Shown: positions 30,111-38,212 of the stretch, piece by piece
Position numbering within the stretch: the first letter of the stretch is position 1
Layout: each line of letters opens with the position of its first letter
Source: Sphingobium fuliginis
GTDB taxonomy: Bacteria; Pseudomonadota; Alphaproteobacteria; Sphingomonadales; Sphingomonadaceae
Assembly (NCBI RefSeq): GCF_004152845.1
Contig: NZ_SEON01000003.1
Coordinates: 1-64,000, forward strand
Length of the DNA stretch: 64,000 nt
Direction of reading: 5' to 3'
Position numbers and translations under genes: made by a program
Notes under the pieces: generated by a model
What the model was told of the DNA's origin: nothing
The model's database searches: none
What the model saw: the letters and a program-made list of their open reading frames with translations, nothing else

Positions 30111-32162
30111 ATGAGGAAGGCAGGTTTTACGGTCATGGCGGCGGGCGCCGCGCTGCTCGCGCTCTCCACGGGGGTGGTTTCCCGCTCGGCGGAGAGCGCG
30201 TCTCCGGCCGGGGCCAACTGGTCCAGCTTCGGCGGCGACGACAAGGAACAGCATTACAGCCCGCTCGCGCAGATCCGGGAGCAGAATGTCGGAAAGCTCG
30301 GCCTTGCCTGGTCCTATGATGTCGACAGTTTCGACAGCTATACCCAGCCTCTGGCCGTCAATGGCGTCATCTATTTCGCGGTAGGACTCAGCGTCGTTCA
30401 CGCGGTCGATGCGCGAACCGGCAAGCTGCTATGGCAATATGATCCCGACGTCGCCAGTCAACCGGAAGCCAAATGGCGGATGCGCGCGGGATGGGGCACG
30501 CGGGGCATCGCCTATAAGGACGGCACCGTCTTCACCGCCACCCGCGAAGGCCGCCTGATCGCGATAGACGCCGGGACGGGCAAGCCGCGCTGGTCGGTCA
30601 AGACGCTGGACGAGGCGGAGGGCGGCTATATCACCGGCCCGCCATGGGTCGCCGGCGACAAGGTGGTGATCGGCTTCGGGGGCGCGGACTACAGTCCGAC
30701 GCGTGGCTATGTCACCGCCTATGACATCAAGACCGGCAAGAAAGCCTGGCGCTGGTATGTCGTGCCCGGCGATCCGGCCAAGGGTTTCGAGAACAAGGCG
30801 ATGGAGGCAGCCGCCAAGACCTGGAGTGGCGAATGGTGGAAATGGGGCGGGGGCGGCTCCGTCTGGCACGCCATGGCCTATGACGCAAAATATGACCGCA
30901 TCTATATCGGCACCGGCAACGGCTTTCCGTGGAACATCAAGATCCGCAGCCCCGGCGGCGGCGACAATCTCTACCTCTCCTCCATCGTCGCGCTGGACGT
31001 GAAGACCGGCGAATATGTCTGGCACTATCAGGTCAATCCTGAAAACAGCCATGACTGGAACGACGCCATGGACATCGAACTGGCCGATGTCATGATCGGC
31101 GGCCGGATGCGGTCCGTGCTGCTGCACGCGCCGAAGAACGGCTTCTTCTATGCCATCGACCGCGAAACCGGCAAGTTCATCCAGGCGGGCGAGTTCGCCA
31201 GGCAGAATTGGGCCAAGCGCATCGATCCCGTGACGGGGCGGCCGGAGATCAACCCGGAGGCGCAATATCCCGACGGCAAGCCGTTCATGATGTACCCCTT
31301 CCCCAATGGCGCGCACGGCATACAGGCCATGTCGTTCAGCCCGAAGACGGGCTACAGCTATATCCCGGTGATGGAGGGCGGCCGGGTCTTCGTCGATCCG
31401 GCCAATGTGAAGGGCTGGACGTACAAGCCCGGCATGATGGTGAATACCGGCCTGGGGGCTCCGCCCGCCAACCTCGTCCCGCCCGCCGCGACGAGCAAGC
31501 TGGTCGCCTATGACGTCGCCAACAACAGGATCGCCTGGTCCGTGCCCCAGCCGGGCGTGTTCAACGGCGGCACGCTGGCGACGGCGGGCAATCTGGTGTT
31601 CCAGGGCACCAATGACGGCATGTTCAACGCCTTTTCCGCGACGACGGGGCGCAAGCTCTGGTCCTGGCCGGCGCAGAACGGCATACTTTCCGCGCCGATC
31701 AGCTATTCGGTCGGCGGCCGGCAATATGTCAGCGTCATCACCGGCTTCCGCAGCAGCTTCGCCAATTCGCCCAATTGGGATTATCGCCAGCAGCAGCGGC
31801 GATTGCTGACCTTCACCATCGGCGGGGCCCGGAAGCTGCCCAGGGTCGATCCCGTGGACGAACCGATCCAGGACGATCCAGCCTTCGTGGTGGACGCCGA
31901 CAAGGCGAAAGTGGGGGCGGGCATCTACAACAGCAGCTGCATCATCTGCCATGGCTCGGGCATGGTCGCGGGCGGCGCGGCGCCGGACCTGCGCAAGTCG
32001 GGCGTGCCGCTGGACGCTGAAACCTTCAGGTCGGTGGTGCATGACGGTGCCCTGATGTCGCGGGGCATGGGGTCCTTCGCGCAGTTGAGCGACGCGGAAC
32101 TGGAGGGGCTACGGCACTATATCCGTCAGCGCGCGCGCGAAACCGCGCCCAAGGGCAAGTGA
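30111..32162 (+). CDS. PQQ-dependent dehydrogenase with C-terminal heme c domain (quinohemoprotein alcohol dehydrogenase type)
   Basis: A 683-residue periplasmic enzyme: signal peptide (about 1-30), eight-bladed PQQ propeller (Trp-docking repeats such as TGKLLWQYD, TGKKAWRWY, TGEYVWHYQ), then cytochrome c with CIICH (C610, C613, H614). The catalytic aspartate is retained in NSHDWND, with Asn two residues on where lanthanide enzymes have Asp. The vicinal Cys-Cys of classical enzymes is absent; the heme cysteines are the only ones in the protein. It would oxidise an alcohol and pass electrons to the respiratory chain. A strong GGAGGATGGGAG precedes the ATG. A second, similar enzyme is encoded at 44697-46784. 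No PQQ biosynthesis gene is in the window. Confidence 0.88.
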   Translation: MRKAGFTVMAAGAALLALSTGVVSRSAESASPAGANWSSFGGDDKEQHYSPLAQIREQNVGKLGLAWSYDVDSFDSYTQPLAVNGVIYFAVGLSVVHAVDARTGKLLWQYDPDVASQPEAKWRMRAGWGTRGIAYKDGTVFTATREGRLIAIDAGTGKPRWSVKTLDEAEGGYITGPPWVAGDKVVIGFGGADYSPTRGYVTAYDIKTGKKAWRWYVVPGDPAKGFENKAMEAAAKTWSGEWWKWGGGGSVWHAMAYDAKYDRIYIGTGNGFPWNIKIRSPGGGDNLYLSSIVALDVKTGEYVWHYQVNPENSHDWNDAMDIELADVMIGGRMRSVLLHAPKNGFFYAIDRETGKFIQAGEFARQNWAKRIDPVTGRPEINPEAQYPDGKPFMMYPFPNGAHGIQAMSFSPKTGYSYIPVMEGGRVFVDPANVKGWTYKPGMMVNTGLGAPPANLVPPAATSKLVAYDVANNRIAWSVPQPGVFNGGTLATAGNLVFQGTNDGMFNAFSATTGRKLWSWPAQNGILSAPISYSVGGRQYVSVITGFRSSFANSPNWDYRQQQRRLLTFTIGGARKLPRVDPVDEPIQDDPAFVVDADKAKVGAGIYNSSCIICHGSGMVAGGAAPDLRKSGVPLDAETFRSVVHDGALMSRGMGSFAQLSDAELEGLRHYIRQRARETAPKGK

Positions 32163-32202
32163 CGCGGATGCAGGCCCCACCCGCTTTACGGGCGCATGGC
32201 AG

Positions 32203-32230
32203 CCCCGCTTCGCCTTCGGGCGGGGCGGGG
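32203..32230 (+). terminator. Probable terminator after the first PQQ dehydrogenase
   Basis: CCCCGC-TT-CGCC pairs with GGCG-GG-GCGGGG around a TTCG loop, followed by TT. It begins 40 bases after the stop and separates the dehydrogenase from the tetR gene. Confidence 0.65.
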
Positions 32231-32255
32231 TTCATGCGTCATGAAGACGATGAAT

Positions 32256-32271
32256 TTGCACCATCATCCAA
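32256..32271. promoter_or_regulatory. Operator-like site C upstream of tetR
   Basis: TTGCAC-CATC-ATCCAA matches the core of the palindrome at 30050-30069 with one clear mismatch per right arm. It shares the left context ATGAATTTGCAC with the site at 33058. Located 56 bases before the tetR start, it would allow autoregulation. Confidence 0.5.
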
Positions 32272-32326
32272 TCCCGCTATGATCCCGGCACTTGGGATGA
32301 GTGTTGGGCAATGAAGGCGAGCGATC

Positions 32327-33058
32327 TTGGCGAGTAAAGCGAACGAAGAATTGAAGGAAGGCGGAGAGCGGCCGCAGACCTATTCCAGTCCGGCGATTAT
32401 CGAGCGCCGCCGCCGGATTTTGGAGGAAACCCGGAAGGTTATCGCTGAACAGGGCATTGCCGCGCTCAGCATGAATGAGATCGGCCAGCGCGCCGGCGTT
32501 GCCAAGCGAACCCTCTACAACGCCTTCCAGACTCGCGAACGGATGATCGCGTCGGCGATTCAGGAATATTTCGACGAATATGTGAGCCGCATCGCCTATT
32601 CCAGCGAACCCGGCACGATGCAGCACAATCTGGAGCGCATGATCTCCGTCGTGCAGCGGAACCGGAAGATCCGCAATTATATCAAGGCGATCATGGCGCT
32701 CTATTTCAGTTCCGATGTCGACCATGACATCTGGGCGGCGATGCATTCGCCCGCGGTCCACCATAACCGCCAGTGGATCGAGGTGCTGGAGGCGAAGAAG
32801 CAGCTCCAGCCCTGGGTCGAGGTCGACAAGCTGGTCGAGGATCTGGTGCGATTCGAATATGCGACGATCAACGACTGGGCGCAGGGGCGGATTCCCGACG
32901 ACCAGATCATCGTGCGGCTGGTCGGAAGCTATCTGACATCCTTGCTGGGCGCGCTGAAGGGCGCGGCCCGCAAGGATGTGGAGGCGCTGATCAAGGACAT
33001 ATCCGACCGCGGCATGGACGCCCTGCCGATGCCCCAGCGTCCCAAGGTGGCGGCATGA
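32327..33058 (+). CDS. TetR-family transcriptional regulator (first)
   Basis: A 243-residue regulator with an N-terminal TetR helix-turn-helix (about residues 28-75; ALSMNEIGQRAGVAKRTLYNAF) and a larger ligand-binding domain. The only usable start is TTG at 32327, preceded by AAGGCGAG; ATG codons at 32279 and 32311 are stopped or out of frame. Palindromes TTGCAC-N4-RTSCAA flank it on both sides and recur in neighbouring promoters, making it the likely local regulator. The inducer is probably an acyl-CoA or pathway alcohol; this is inference. Confidence 0.85.
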   Translation: MASKANEELKEGGERPQTYSSPAIIERRRRILEETRKVIAEQGIAALSMNEIGQRAGVAKRTLYNAFQTRERMIASAIQEYFDEYVSRIAYSSEPGTMQHNLERMISVVQRNRKIRNYIKAIMALYFSSDVDHDIWAAMHSPAVHHNRQWIEVLEAKKQLQPWVEVDKLVEDLVRFEYATINDWAQGRIPDDQIIVRLVGSYLTSLLGALKGAARKDVEALIKDISDRGMDALPMPQRPKVAA

Positions 33059-33079
33059 ATTTGCACATGGATGCAAATT
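33058..33079. promoter_or_regulatory. Operator palindrome, site D
   Basis: AATTTGCA-CATGGA-TGCAAATT has perfect 8-bp arms and contains TTGCAC-ATGG-ATGCAA (33061-33076). It starts on the last base of the tetR stop codon and ends just before TTGAAG, a possible -35 with TAGTCA 17 bases on. Site E is followed by the same TTACTTG. Confidence 0.65.
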
Positions 33080-33154
33080 TACTTGAAGAGTCGCGCGCTG
33101 TCGGCTAGTCAGTTCCTGCCCCTGGCGAAAGGGCGGGAATGGAGAGCGAGAGAG

Positions 33155-33964
33155 ATGAACGCGGTGAGCGAAACCCCCGAATTGCTGCTCTTGTCTGAGG
33201 ATCAGGGGATCGCGCATATCGTCCTCAACCGGCCCCGCGCGAAGAACACCGTGTCCTTCGCCATGTGGGAGCAGTTTTCCGCCGCGCTCGACGCGCTTGA
33301 GAATGCGACGCCCGCGCGTTTGCTCATCATCAGCGGGGCGGAGGATTATTTCAGCAATGGCGGCGACGTGAAGCTGCCGCCCGCAAGGGGGGAAGGCGCG
33401 CTGGCGCTGGCGGCGCGGCTGGAAATGGGACAGCGGATCATCGGCCGCTTGCGAGCGCTGCCCATTCCAACGGTCGCGGCGGTGGAGGGCGGCGCGTTCG
33501 GCGTGTCGTGGAGCCTCGCCATGGCCTGCGACATGATCTTCGCGGCGGACAATGCCCGTTTCGGCGCGCCCTTCCTGGAATTCGGCCTCGTTCCCGATGG
33601 CGGCGCGGCCTGGTTCCTGACCAGGCAACTGGGCCGGGCCCGGGCGGCGGAGATCGTCTTTTCGGGGCGGACGCTGGATGCGGCGGAGGCGCTGTCGCTC
33701 GGCCTCGTCAGCCGCGTGGTGAAGCCGGGCAGCGCGGTGGAGGAGGCTCTGGCGCTCGGCCGGACGATCGGTGACGGCAATCGCCATGCCGTCGAACTGA
33801 CCAAGCGGCTGCTCCAGCAGGCGGAAAGCGGCGATCTGGCGACGGCCCACGCGCTGGAACTGGCCTATTGCCACATCTGCCAGGCGGGCGAGGAAGTGCC
33901 CCGCGCCCGCGAACGCTTCAAGGCGCGCGCCGCCGCGAAAGCCGCCGCCAGGGCCGCGGAATAA
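33155..33964 (+). CDS. Enoyl-CoA hydratase/isomerase family protein
   Basis: A 269-residue crotonase-fold protein. The CoA/oxyanion segments SGAEDYFSNGGDVKL and EGGAFGVSWSLAMACD are clear. Both hydratase glutamates are replaced (WSL; FGAPFLEFG), while VPDGG offers the aspartate seen in PaaG-like isomerases, as in the 29171-29941 protein. The start at 33155 follows a GGAGAGCGAGAGAG leader. Sixteen bases upstream of the flavin reductase gene, so co-transcribed. Confidence 0.82.
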   Translation: MNAVSETPELLLLSEDQGIAHIVLNRPRAKNTVSFAMWEQFSAALDALENATPARLLIISGAEDYFSNGGDVKLPPARGEGALALAARLEMGQRIIGRLRALPIPTVAAVEGGAFGVSWSLAMACDMIFAADNARFGAPFLEFGLVPDGGAAWFLTRQLGRARAAEIVFSGRTLDAAEALSLGLVSRVVKPGSAVEEALALGRTIGDGNRHAVELTKRLLQQAESGDLATAHALELAYCHICQAGEEVPRARERFKARAAAKAAARAAE

Positions 33965-33979
33965 CGGAGGGTCCGACCC

Positions 33980-34630
33980 ATGCAGTTCGACATGCGCGCC
34001 CTTCCGATGGTCACGCGGTACAAGATCGTCAATTCGACCATCACGCCGCGCCCGATCGCCTGGATCACCAGCCAATCCGCCGAAGGCATCGTGAATGCCG
34101 CACCCTACAGCTTCTTCAACTGCGTAGGCACCGAGCCGCCGCTGGTTGCGCTGGGGCTGCTGAAGGAACCGGTGTCCCGGGGGCTGAAGAACACCGCGTC
34201 CAACATCATCGCGACGGGCGAGTTCGTCGTGAACCTCGTCTGCGAGGCGGACGCCGAAAGGATGAACCTCTGCAGCGTCGACGCGCCCGCCGACGTCAGC
34301 GAGATCGACTATGCCGGCATCCAGACCGCGCCGTCGGAGCTGGTCGCGCCGCCGCGCATCGCCACCAGCCCGGTCAGCTTCGAATGCCGCAAGGTCGCCG
34401 CGATGGACATCGGCGCGATGCAGACGGTGGTCATCGGCGAAATCCTGATGGCCCATATCCGCGACGAGTTCATCACCGACCGGGAACGGGTCTATTTCGA
34501 CACGCCCGCGATGAAGCTGATCGGCCGGACCCATGGCAGCGGCTGGTATGTCCGCAATGGCGACAGTTTCCAGATGGACCGGCCCCGCTACGACCCGTCG
34601 CGCATGGCGAAGGACAGGGCGGCGGAATGA
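33980..34630 (+). CDS. Flavin reductase-like (DIM6/NTAB family) FMN-binding protein
   Basis: A 216-residue split-barrel flavoprotein. The opening segment IVNSTITPRPIAWITSQSAEGIVNAAPYSFFN is typical of NAD(P)H:FMN reductases of this family. It could supply reduced FMN to the luciferase-like oxidoreductase encoded at 37205-38212, or act alone. Follows the hydratase gene closely, with GGAGGGTCC before the ATG. Confidence 0.82.
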   Translation: MQFDMRALPMVTRYKIVNSTITPRPIAWITSQSAEGIVNAAPYSFFNCVGTEPPLVALGLLKEPVSRGLKNTASNIIATGEFVVNLVCEADAERMNLCSVDAPADVSEIDYAGIQTAPSELVAPPRIATSPVSFECRKVAAMDIGAMQTVVIGEILMAHIRDEFITDRERVYFDTPAMKLIGRTHGSGWYVRNGDSFQMDRPRYDPSRMAKDRAAE

Positions 34631-34653
34631 ATTTGAACCCATGGTGCAAAATT
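34630..34653. promoter_or_regulatory. Operator-like site E upstream of the CoA-transferase operon
   Basis: AATTTGAACC-CAT-GGTGCAAAATT is an imperfect palindrome that begins on the last base of the flavin reductase stop codon, exactly as site D follows tetR. The flanks ATGAATTTG...TTACTTG are shared with site D. It lies 130 bases before the CoA-transferase gene and marks the start of a new transcription unit. Confidence 0.55.
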
Positions 34654-34782
34654 ACTTGCGCTTGGGGCCGAACTGGTGTTTTCTGCATCAAAGATCATTT
34701 TTCGATCCGTCGGACGATGTGAAGCCATAAGATAATTCCGCAAAAAAAGGCAGCGGGCCGCGCCCGCCATAGGAGTGATGAG

Positions 34783-37179
34783 ATGCCCGGTCCCCTGGAT
34801 CATCTGACCGTCATTGAACTGGCGGACCAAATGCCTGTCGCCATTGCCGCCATGCTGCTGGCGGACCATGGCGCCGACGTTTTGAAGGTGGAGCCGAAAG
34901 GCGGCGCCTTCTTCGCCCACGACCTCAGCCGCAAGGCCTGGGACCGGTCGAAGCGCAGCGTCGAACTGGATGTGCGGGAAGCCGGCGGCCTCCAGGCGTT
35001 GCGCGGCCTGCTGCAAGGCGCGGACATCTTCATCCACGCGCTGGAAGAGAAGGATGCGGCCGCCCTCGGCCTCGACAGTGAAAGCCTGGGACGCGATTTC
35101 CCCGAACTGGTGGTCTGCGCGCTCACCGCTTATGGTTCGGACACGCCCTTTGCCGATCGGCCCCATGGCGAATCCCTCGCTGCCGCGCTGCTCGGGACGA
35201 TGATCGACCGCTCCAGCAGCTTCCGCCCCGGCCCGGTCTATCTCGGCCATCCGGCGCTGCATTATGGGCAGGCCTTCCTCGGCGTGATCGGCGCGCTGTC
35301 GGCCATCCGCGCCCGCCGCCATATCGGCAAGGGGCAGCAGGTGGAGGCATCCCTGCTCGACGCCATGCTGGCCCAGTCACCGATGAACAACTGGTGGCAG
35401 GAAGAGGGGATCAGCTACATCAAGGCGGGCGATTCCGGCGCGGTGGACCGTTTCGGCAAGACCCGGCTGGTGACGGGCATGTTCGAATGTGCGGACGGCC
35501 TTTATCTCCAGATGCATACCGGCGGGCAGGGCGGCTTCAAGGCGGCGATGGACGTGCTGGGCTTTGGCGACCGTATCCAGACCGTGACCGCGCCGGAAAT
35601 GTCGGTGCCGCTGACCGACGAGGAATATCATATCGCCCGCGTCGAGATTTTCGACGCCTTCAAGACCCGGCCGCGCGCCGAATGGATCACCATGTTCCAG
35701 GCGGCGGACGTGGCGGCGCTGCCGGTGCTGGAGCCCGCCGAAGTGCTGCTGGACGAACAGGTGGAGTTTGTCGGCCAGCGCATATCGATGCCGGACAAGG
35801 ATTTCGGCACCATCTACCAGGCTGCGCCCGCCGTGCGCATGGCCAATGCCCCCGCCGCCGCGCCCCGTCCCGCGCCGGAAGTGGGCGCGGACAATGAAGC
35901 GCTGACGGACCTGATCGCCCGCCGCCGCACCGCGCTCGCCGCCGACGGCAAGCCGCTCGACCGGCCGCTGGAAAGCATCAAGGTGGTCGACTTCTCCTCC
36001 TTCTTCGCGGTCGGCTATGGCGGTCGTCTGCTGTCCGACCTTGGCGCCGACGTCATCAAGGTGGAGACCCCCGGCGGCGACCAGATGCGCCCGCTGCCCG
36101 ACTGTTTCGACGCCGCCCAACGCGGCAAGCGCGACATCGTGCTCAACCTCAAACATCCCGAAGCGCTCGAAGCGGCATTGAAGCTGGTGGCGACGGCCGA
36201 TGTCGTCACGCACAACCTTCGCCCCGGCAAGGCGGACAAGCTCGGCATCGGCTATGAGGCGCTGTCGAAGCTCAACCCGCGCCTGCTCTACGTCTATCTG
36301 CCCGGCTACGGCTCCCGGGGGCCGAAGTCGCTGCTCAAGAGCTTTGCGCCGCTGGTGTCGGGCTGGACCGGCCTGCTCTATGAGGGCGGCGGCGAAGGCA
36401 ATCCGCCGACCCGCGCCGTGTTCGGCAATGAGGATTATAATAACGGTTTCCTCGGCGCGGCGGGCATTTTGATGGGCCTTGAACATCGCGCCGTCACCGG
36501 CCGGGGCGATTATATGGAAATCCCGCAGCTTCATTCCAGCCTGTGGACCACGTCCGAACATTTCCTCGATGCCGACAGGAAGGTCGTCTACGGCTTCCGG
36601 CTGGACAAGGAACAGGCGGGCTTCAACGCGCTCGACCGGATTTACCGGACCGCTGACGGCTGGCTCTGCATCTCCTGCCGTTCGGACGAACGTTTCGCCG
36701 CGCTCGCCAAGGCCGTGGGGCAGGAGCAATGGCTTGCCGATCCCCGCTTCGCCACGCCCCGCGACCGGTCCGCCAACGACGCGGCGCTGCTGGACGCGCT
36801 GAAGCCCTTTTTCGCGGACAAGAGCAGCGCAGACGCCCACGCCCTGCTGGAAGCGGCCGGCGCGCCGAGCGAGATCGCCCGCGAAACGAGCTGGGTCCGG
36901 GAGGCACTCTGGCAGGAGTGGGCGACGGCCAGCAACCGCGTGATCGAGAATTTCGACTCCATGTATGGCCATGTCCGCCAGTTCGGCAGCTTCATGCATT
37001 TCAGCCGCACGCCGGGCCTTGCCAAAGGCTCCGCCCCGCGCCTCGGCGAACATACGCGGCAGATATTGGGCGAGATCGGCTATTCGGATGCCGAGATCGA
37101 CGCGCTGATCGACAGCGGCAGGGCGATGCAGGCTGCGGATGTGAAGGGCCGCATCCAGTCCCGCGTCTCCGCCGCCTGA
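34783..37179 (+). CDS. Tandem-domain CaiB/BaiF (class III) CoA-transferase
   Basis: This 798-residue protein carries two complete class III CoA-transferase domains (about 1-370 and 390-790). Each opens with the CoA-binding pattern (LADHGADVLKVEPKGG; LSDLGADVIKVETPGG). The C-terminal half keeps a candidate catalytic aspartate (FGNEDYNNGFLG), whereas the matching place in the N-terminal half reads LGHPALHYGQAFLG, so only one half may be active. Such enzymes move CoA between carboxylic acids. First gene of a plus-strand set of four. Substrate unknown. Confidence 0.87.
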   Translation: MPGPLDHLTVIELADQMPVAIAAMLLADHGADVLKVEPKGGAFFAHDLSRKAWDRSKRSVELDVREAGGLQALRGLLQGADIFIHALEEKDAAALGLDSESLGRDFPELVVCALTAYGSDTPFADRPHGESLAAALLGTMIDRSSSFRPGPVYLGHPALHYGQAFLGVIGALSAIRARRHIGKGQQVEASLLDAMLAQSPMNNWWQEEGISYIKAGDSGAVDRFGKTRLVTGMFECADGLYLQMHTGGQGGFKAAMDVLGFGDRIQTVTAPEMSVPLTDEEYHIARVEIFDAFKTRPRAEWITMFQAADVAALPVLEPAEVLLDEQVEFVGQRISMPDKDFGTIYQAAPAVRMANAPAAAPRPAPEVGADNEALTDLIARRRTALAADGKPLDRPLESIKVVDFSSFFAVGYGGRLLSDLGADVIKVETPGGDQMRPLPDCFDAAQRGKRDIVLNLKHPEALEAALKLVATADVVTHNLRPGKADKLGIGYEALSKLNPRLLYVYLPGYGSRGPKSLLKSFAPLVSGWTGLLYEGGGEGNPPTRAVFGNEDYNNGFLGAAGILMGLEHRAVTGRGDYMEIPQLHSSLWTTSEHFLDADRKVVYGFRLDKEQAGFNALDRIYRTADGWLCISCRSDERFAALAKAVGQEQWLADPRFATPRDRSANDAALLDALKPFFADKSSADAHALLEAAGAPSEIARETSWVREALWQEWATASNRVIENFDSMYGHVRQFGSFMHFSRTPGLAKGSAPRLGEHTRQILGEIGYSDAEIDALIDSGRAMQAADVKGRIQSRVSAA

Positions 37180-37204
37180 CACGATAAAGAGAGGAATCGC
37201 CAAG

Positions 37205-38212
37205 GTGCAACTCAACCTTCGCTACGACATGAACCGCCCGGATTTCGGCGCGCCGCATCCGCTGCTGTACCGCACCGCGATCGAGCAGGCGCAATGGGCC
37301 GACGGGCTTGGCTTCACCCAGGTCTTCCTGGCCGAACATCATGGCGCGGAGGGCGGCTATTGCCCGTCCTCCATGATCCAGGCCGCTTCGATCCTTGGCG
37401 CTACACAGAATATCGTCGCGCATCTTTCCGCCCTGGTGGTGACGATGCACGATCCGCTGCGCCTGGCCGAAGACCTCGCCGTGCTCGACAATATCGCGCC
37501 GGGCCGCATCTGGCTCACGGCGGGCATGGGCTATCGCCCGCATGAATTCGAGATGTTCGACCGCGACATCGGCAAGCGGCTCGCCATCATGAATGAGGCG
37601 ATGGCGACGCTGAAGAACGCCTGGACCGGCGAGCCCTTCGAATTTCGCGGCCGCACCGTCCGCGTGACGCCCGCGCCCGCCACGCCGGGCGGCCCGAAAA
37701 TCTACATGGGCGGCTCGACCGACAAGTCCGCCATCCGTGCGGCCAAGGGCGGCTATCAATATTTCCCCGGCCATCCGGACCTCTTCACGCTCTACAAGGA
37801 GGAGCGGGCAAAGGCCGGCTTCGGACCGCCGGAGGAGCTGCGCAAGCCCGCCGCCAGCTTCCTCTACGTCTCGGACGATCCGGACCGCGACTGGCCGCTG
37901 GTGGCGCCGCATGTCGCCTATGCGACCAACACCTATGCGCAGTGGGCGCAGGAACGCGGCACCGGCCAGACCCGCTACAGCGCGGCCGAAACGATCGAAG
38001 GGCTGAAGGCCATGCCCAATATCAAGCTGCTGACGCCGGACGAATGTTTCGCTTATCTCAAGGATCTGGGACGCGGCACGGCGGTCACGTTCCACGCGCT
38101 GCTGGGCGGGCTGGACCCCGAAGTCTCCTGGCGCAGCCTGCGCCTGTTCGAGAAGGAAGTGCTGCCCCGGCTCAAGGCGGAGCCGGGCCTGCTGGAAATT
38201 CCGGGAGAATGA
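37205..38212 (+). CDS. Luciferase-like (LLM) flavin- or F420-dependent oxidoreductase
   Basis: A 335-residue TIM-barrel protein of the bacterial luciferase superfamily (FTQVFLAEHHG, LAEDLAVLDNIAPGRIWLTAGMGY, GGPKIYMGGSTDKSA). Members use either FMNH2 or reduced F420. A flavin reductase gene 2.6 kb upstream favours FMNH2; FbiC and F420:NADP reductase genes at 53575-56638 favour F420. Sequence alone does not settle it. Starts with GTG after AGAGAGGAATCGCCAAG. Its stop overlaps the next gene (ATGA). Confidence 0.83.
   Translation: MQLNLRYDMNRPDFGAPHPLLYRTAIEQAQWADGLGFTQVFLAEHHGAEGGYCPSSMIQAASILGATQNIVAHLSALVVTMHDPLRLAEDLAVLDNIAPGRIWLTAGMGYRPHEFEMFDRDIGKRLAIMNEAMATLKNAWTGEPFEFRGRTVRVTPAPATPGGPKIYMGGSTDKSAIRAAKGGYQYFPGHPDLFTLYKEERAKAGFGPPEELRKPAASFLYVSDDPDRDWPLVAPHVAYATNTYAQWAQERGTGQTRYSAAETIEGLKAMPNIKLLTPDECFAYLKDLGRGTAVTFHALLGGLDPEVSWRSLRLFEKEVLPRLKAEPGLLEIPGE

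Noticed and set aside
32264-34642. 792-codon minus-strand open frame across tetR, hydratase and flavin reductase genes
   Set aside because: It covers three well-supported plus-strand genes and two operator sites; composition is that of an antisense frame.
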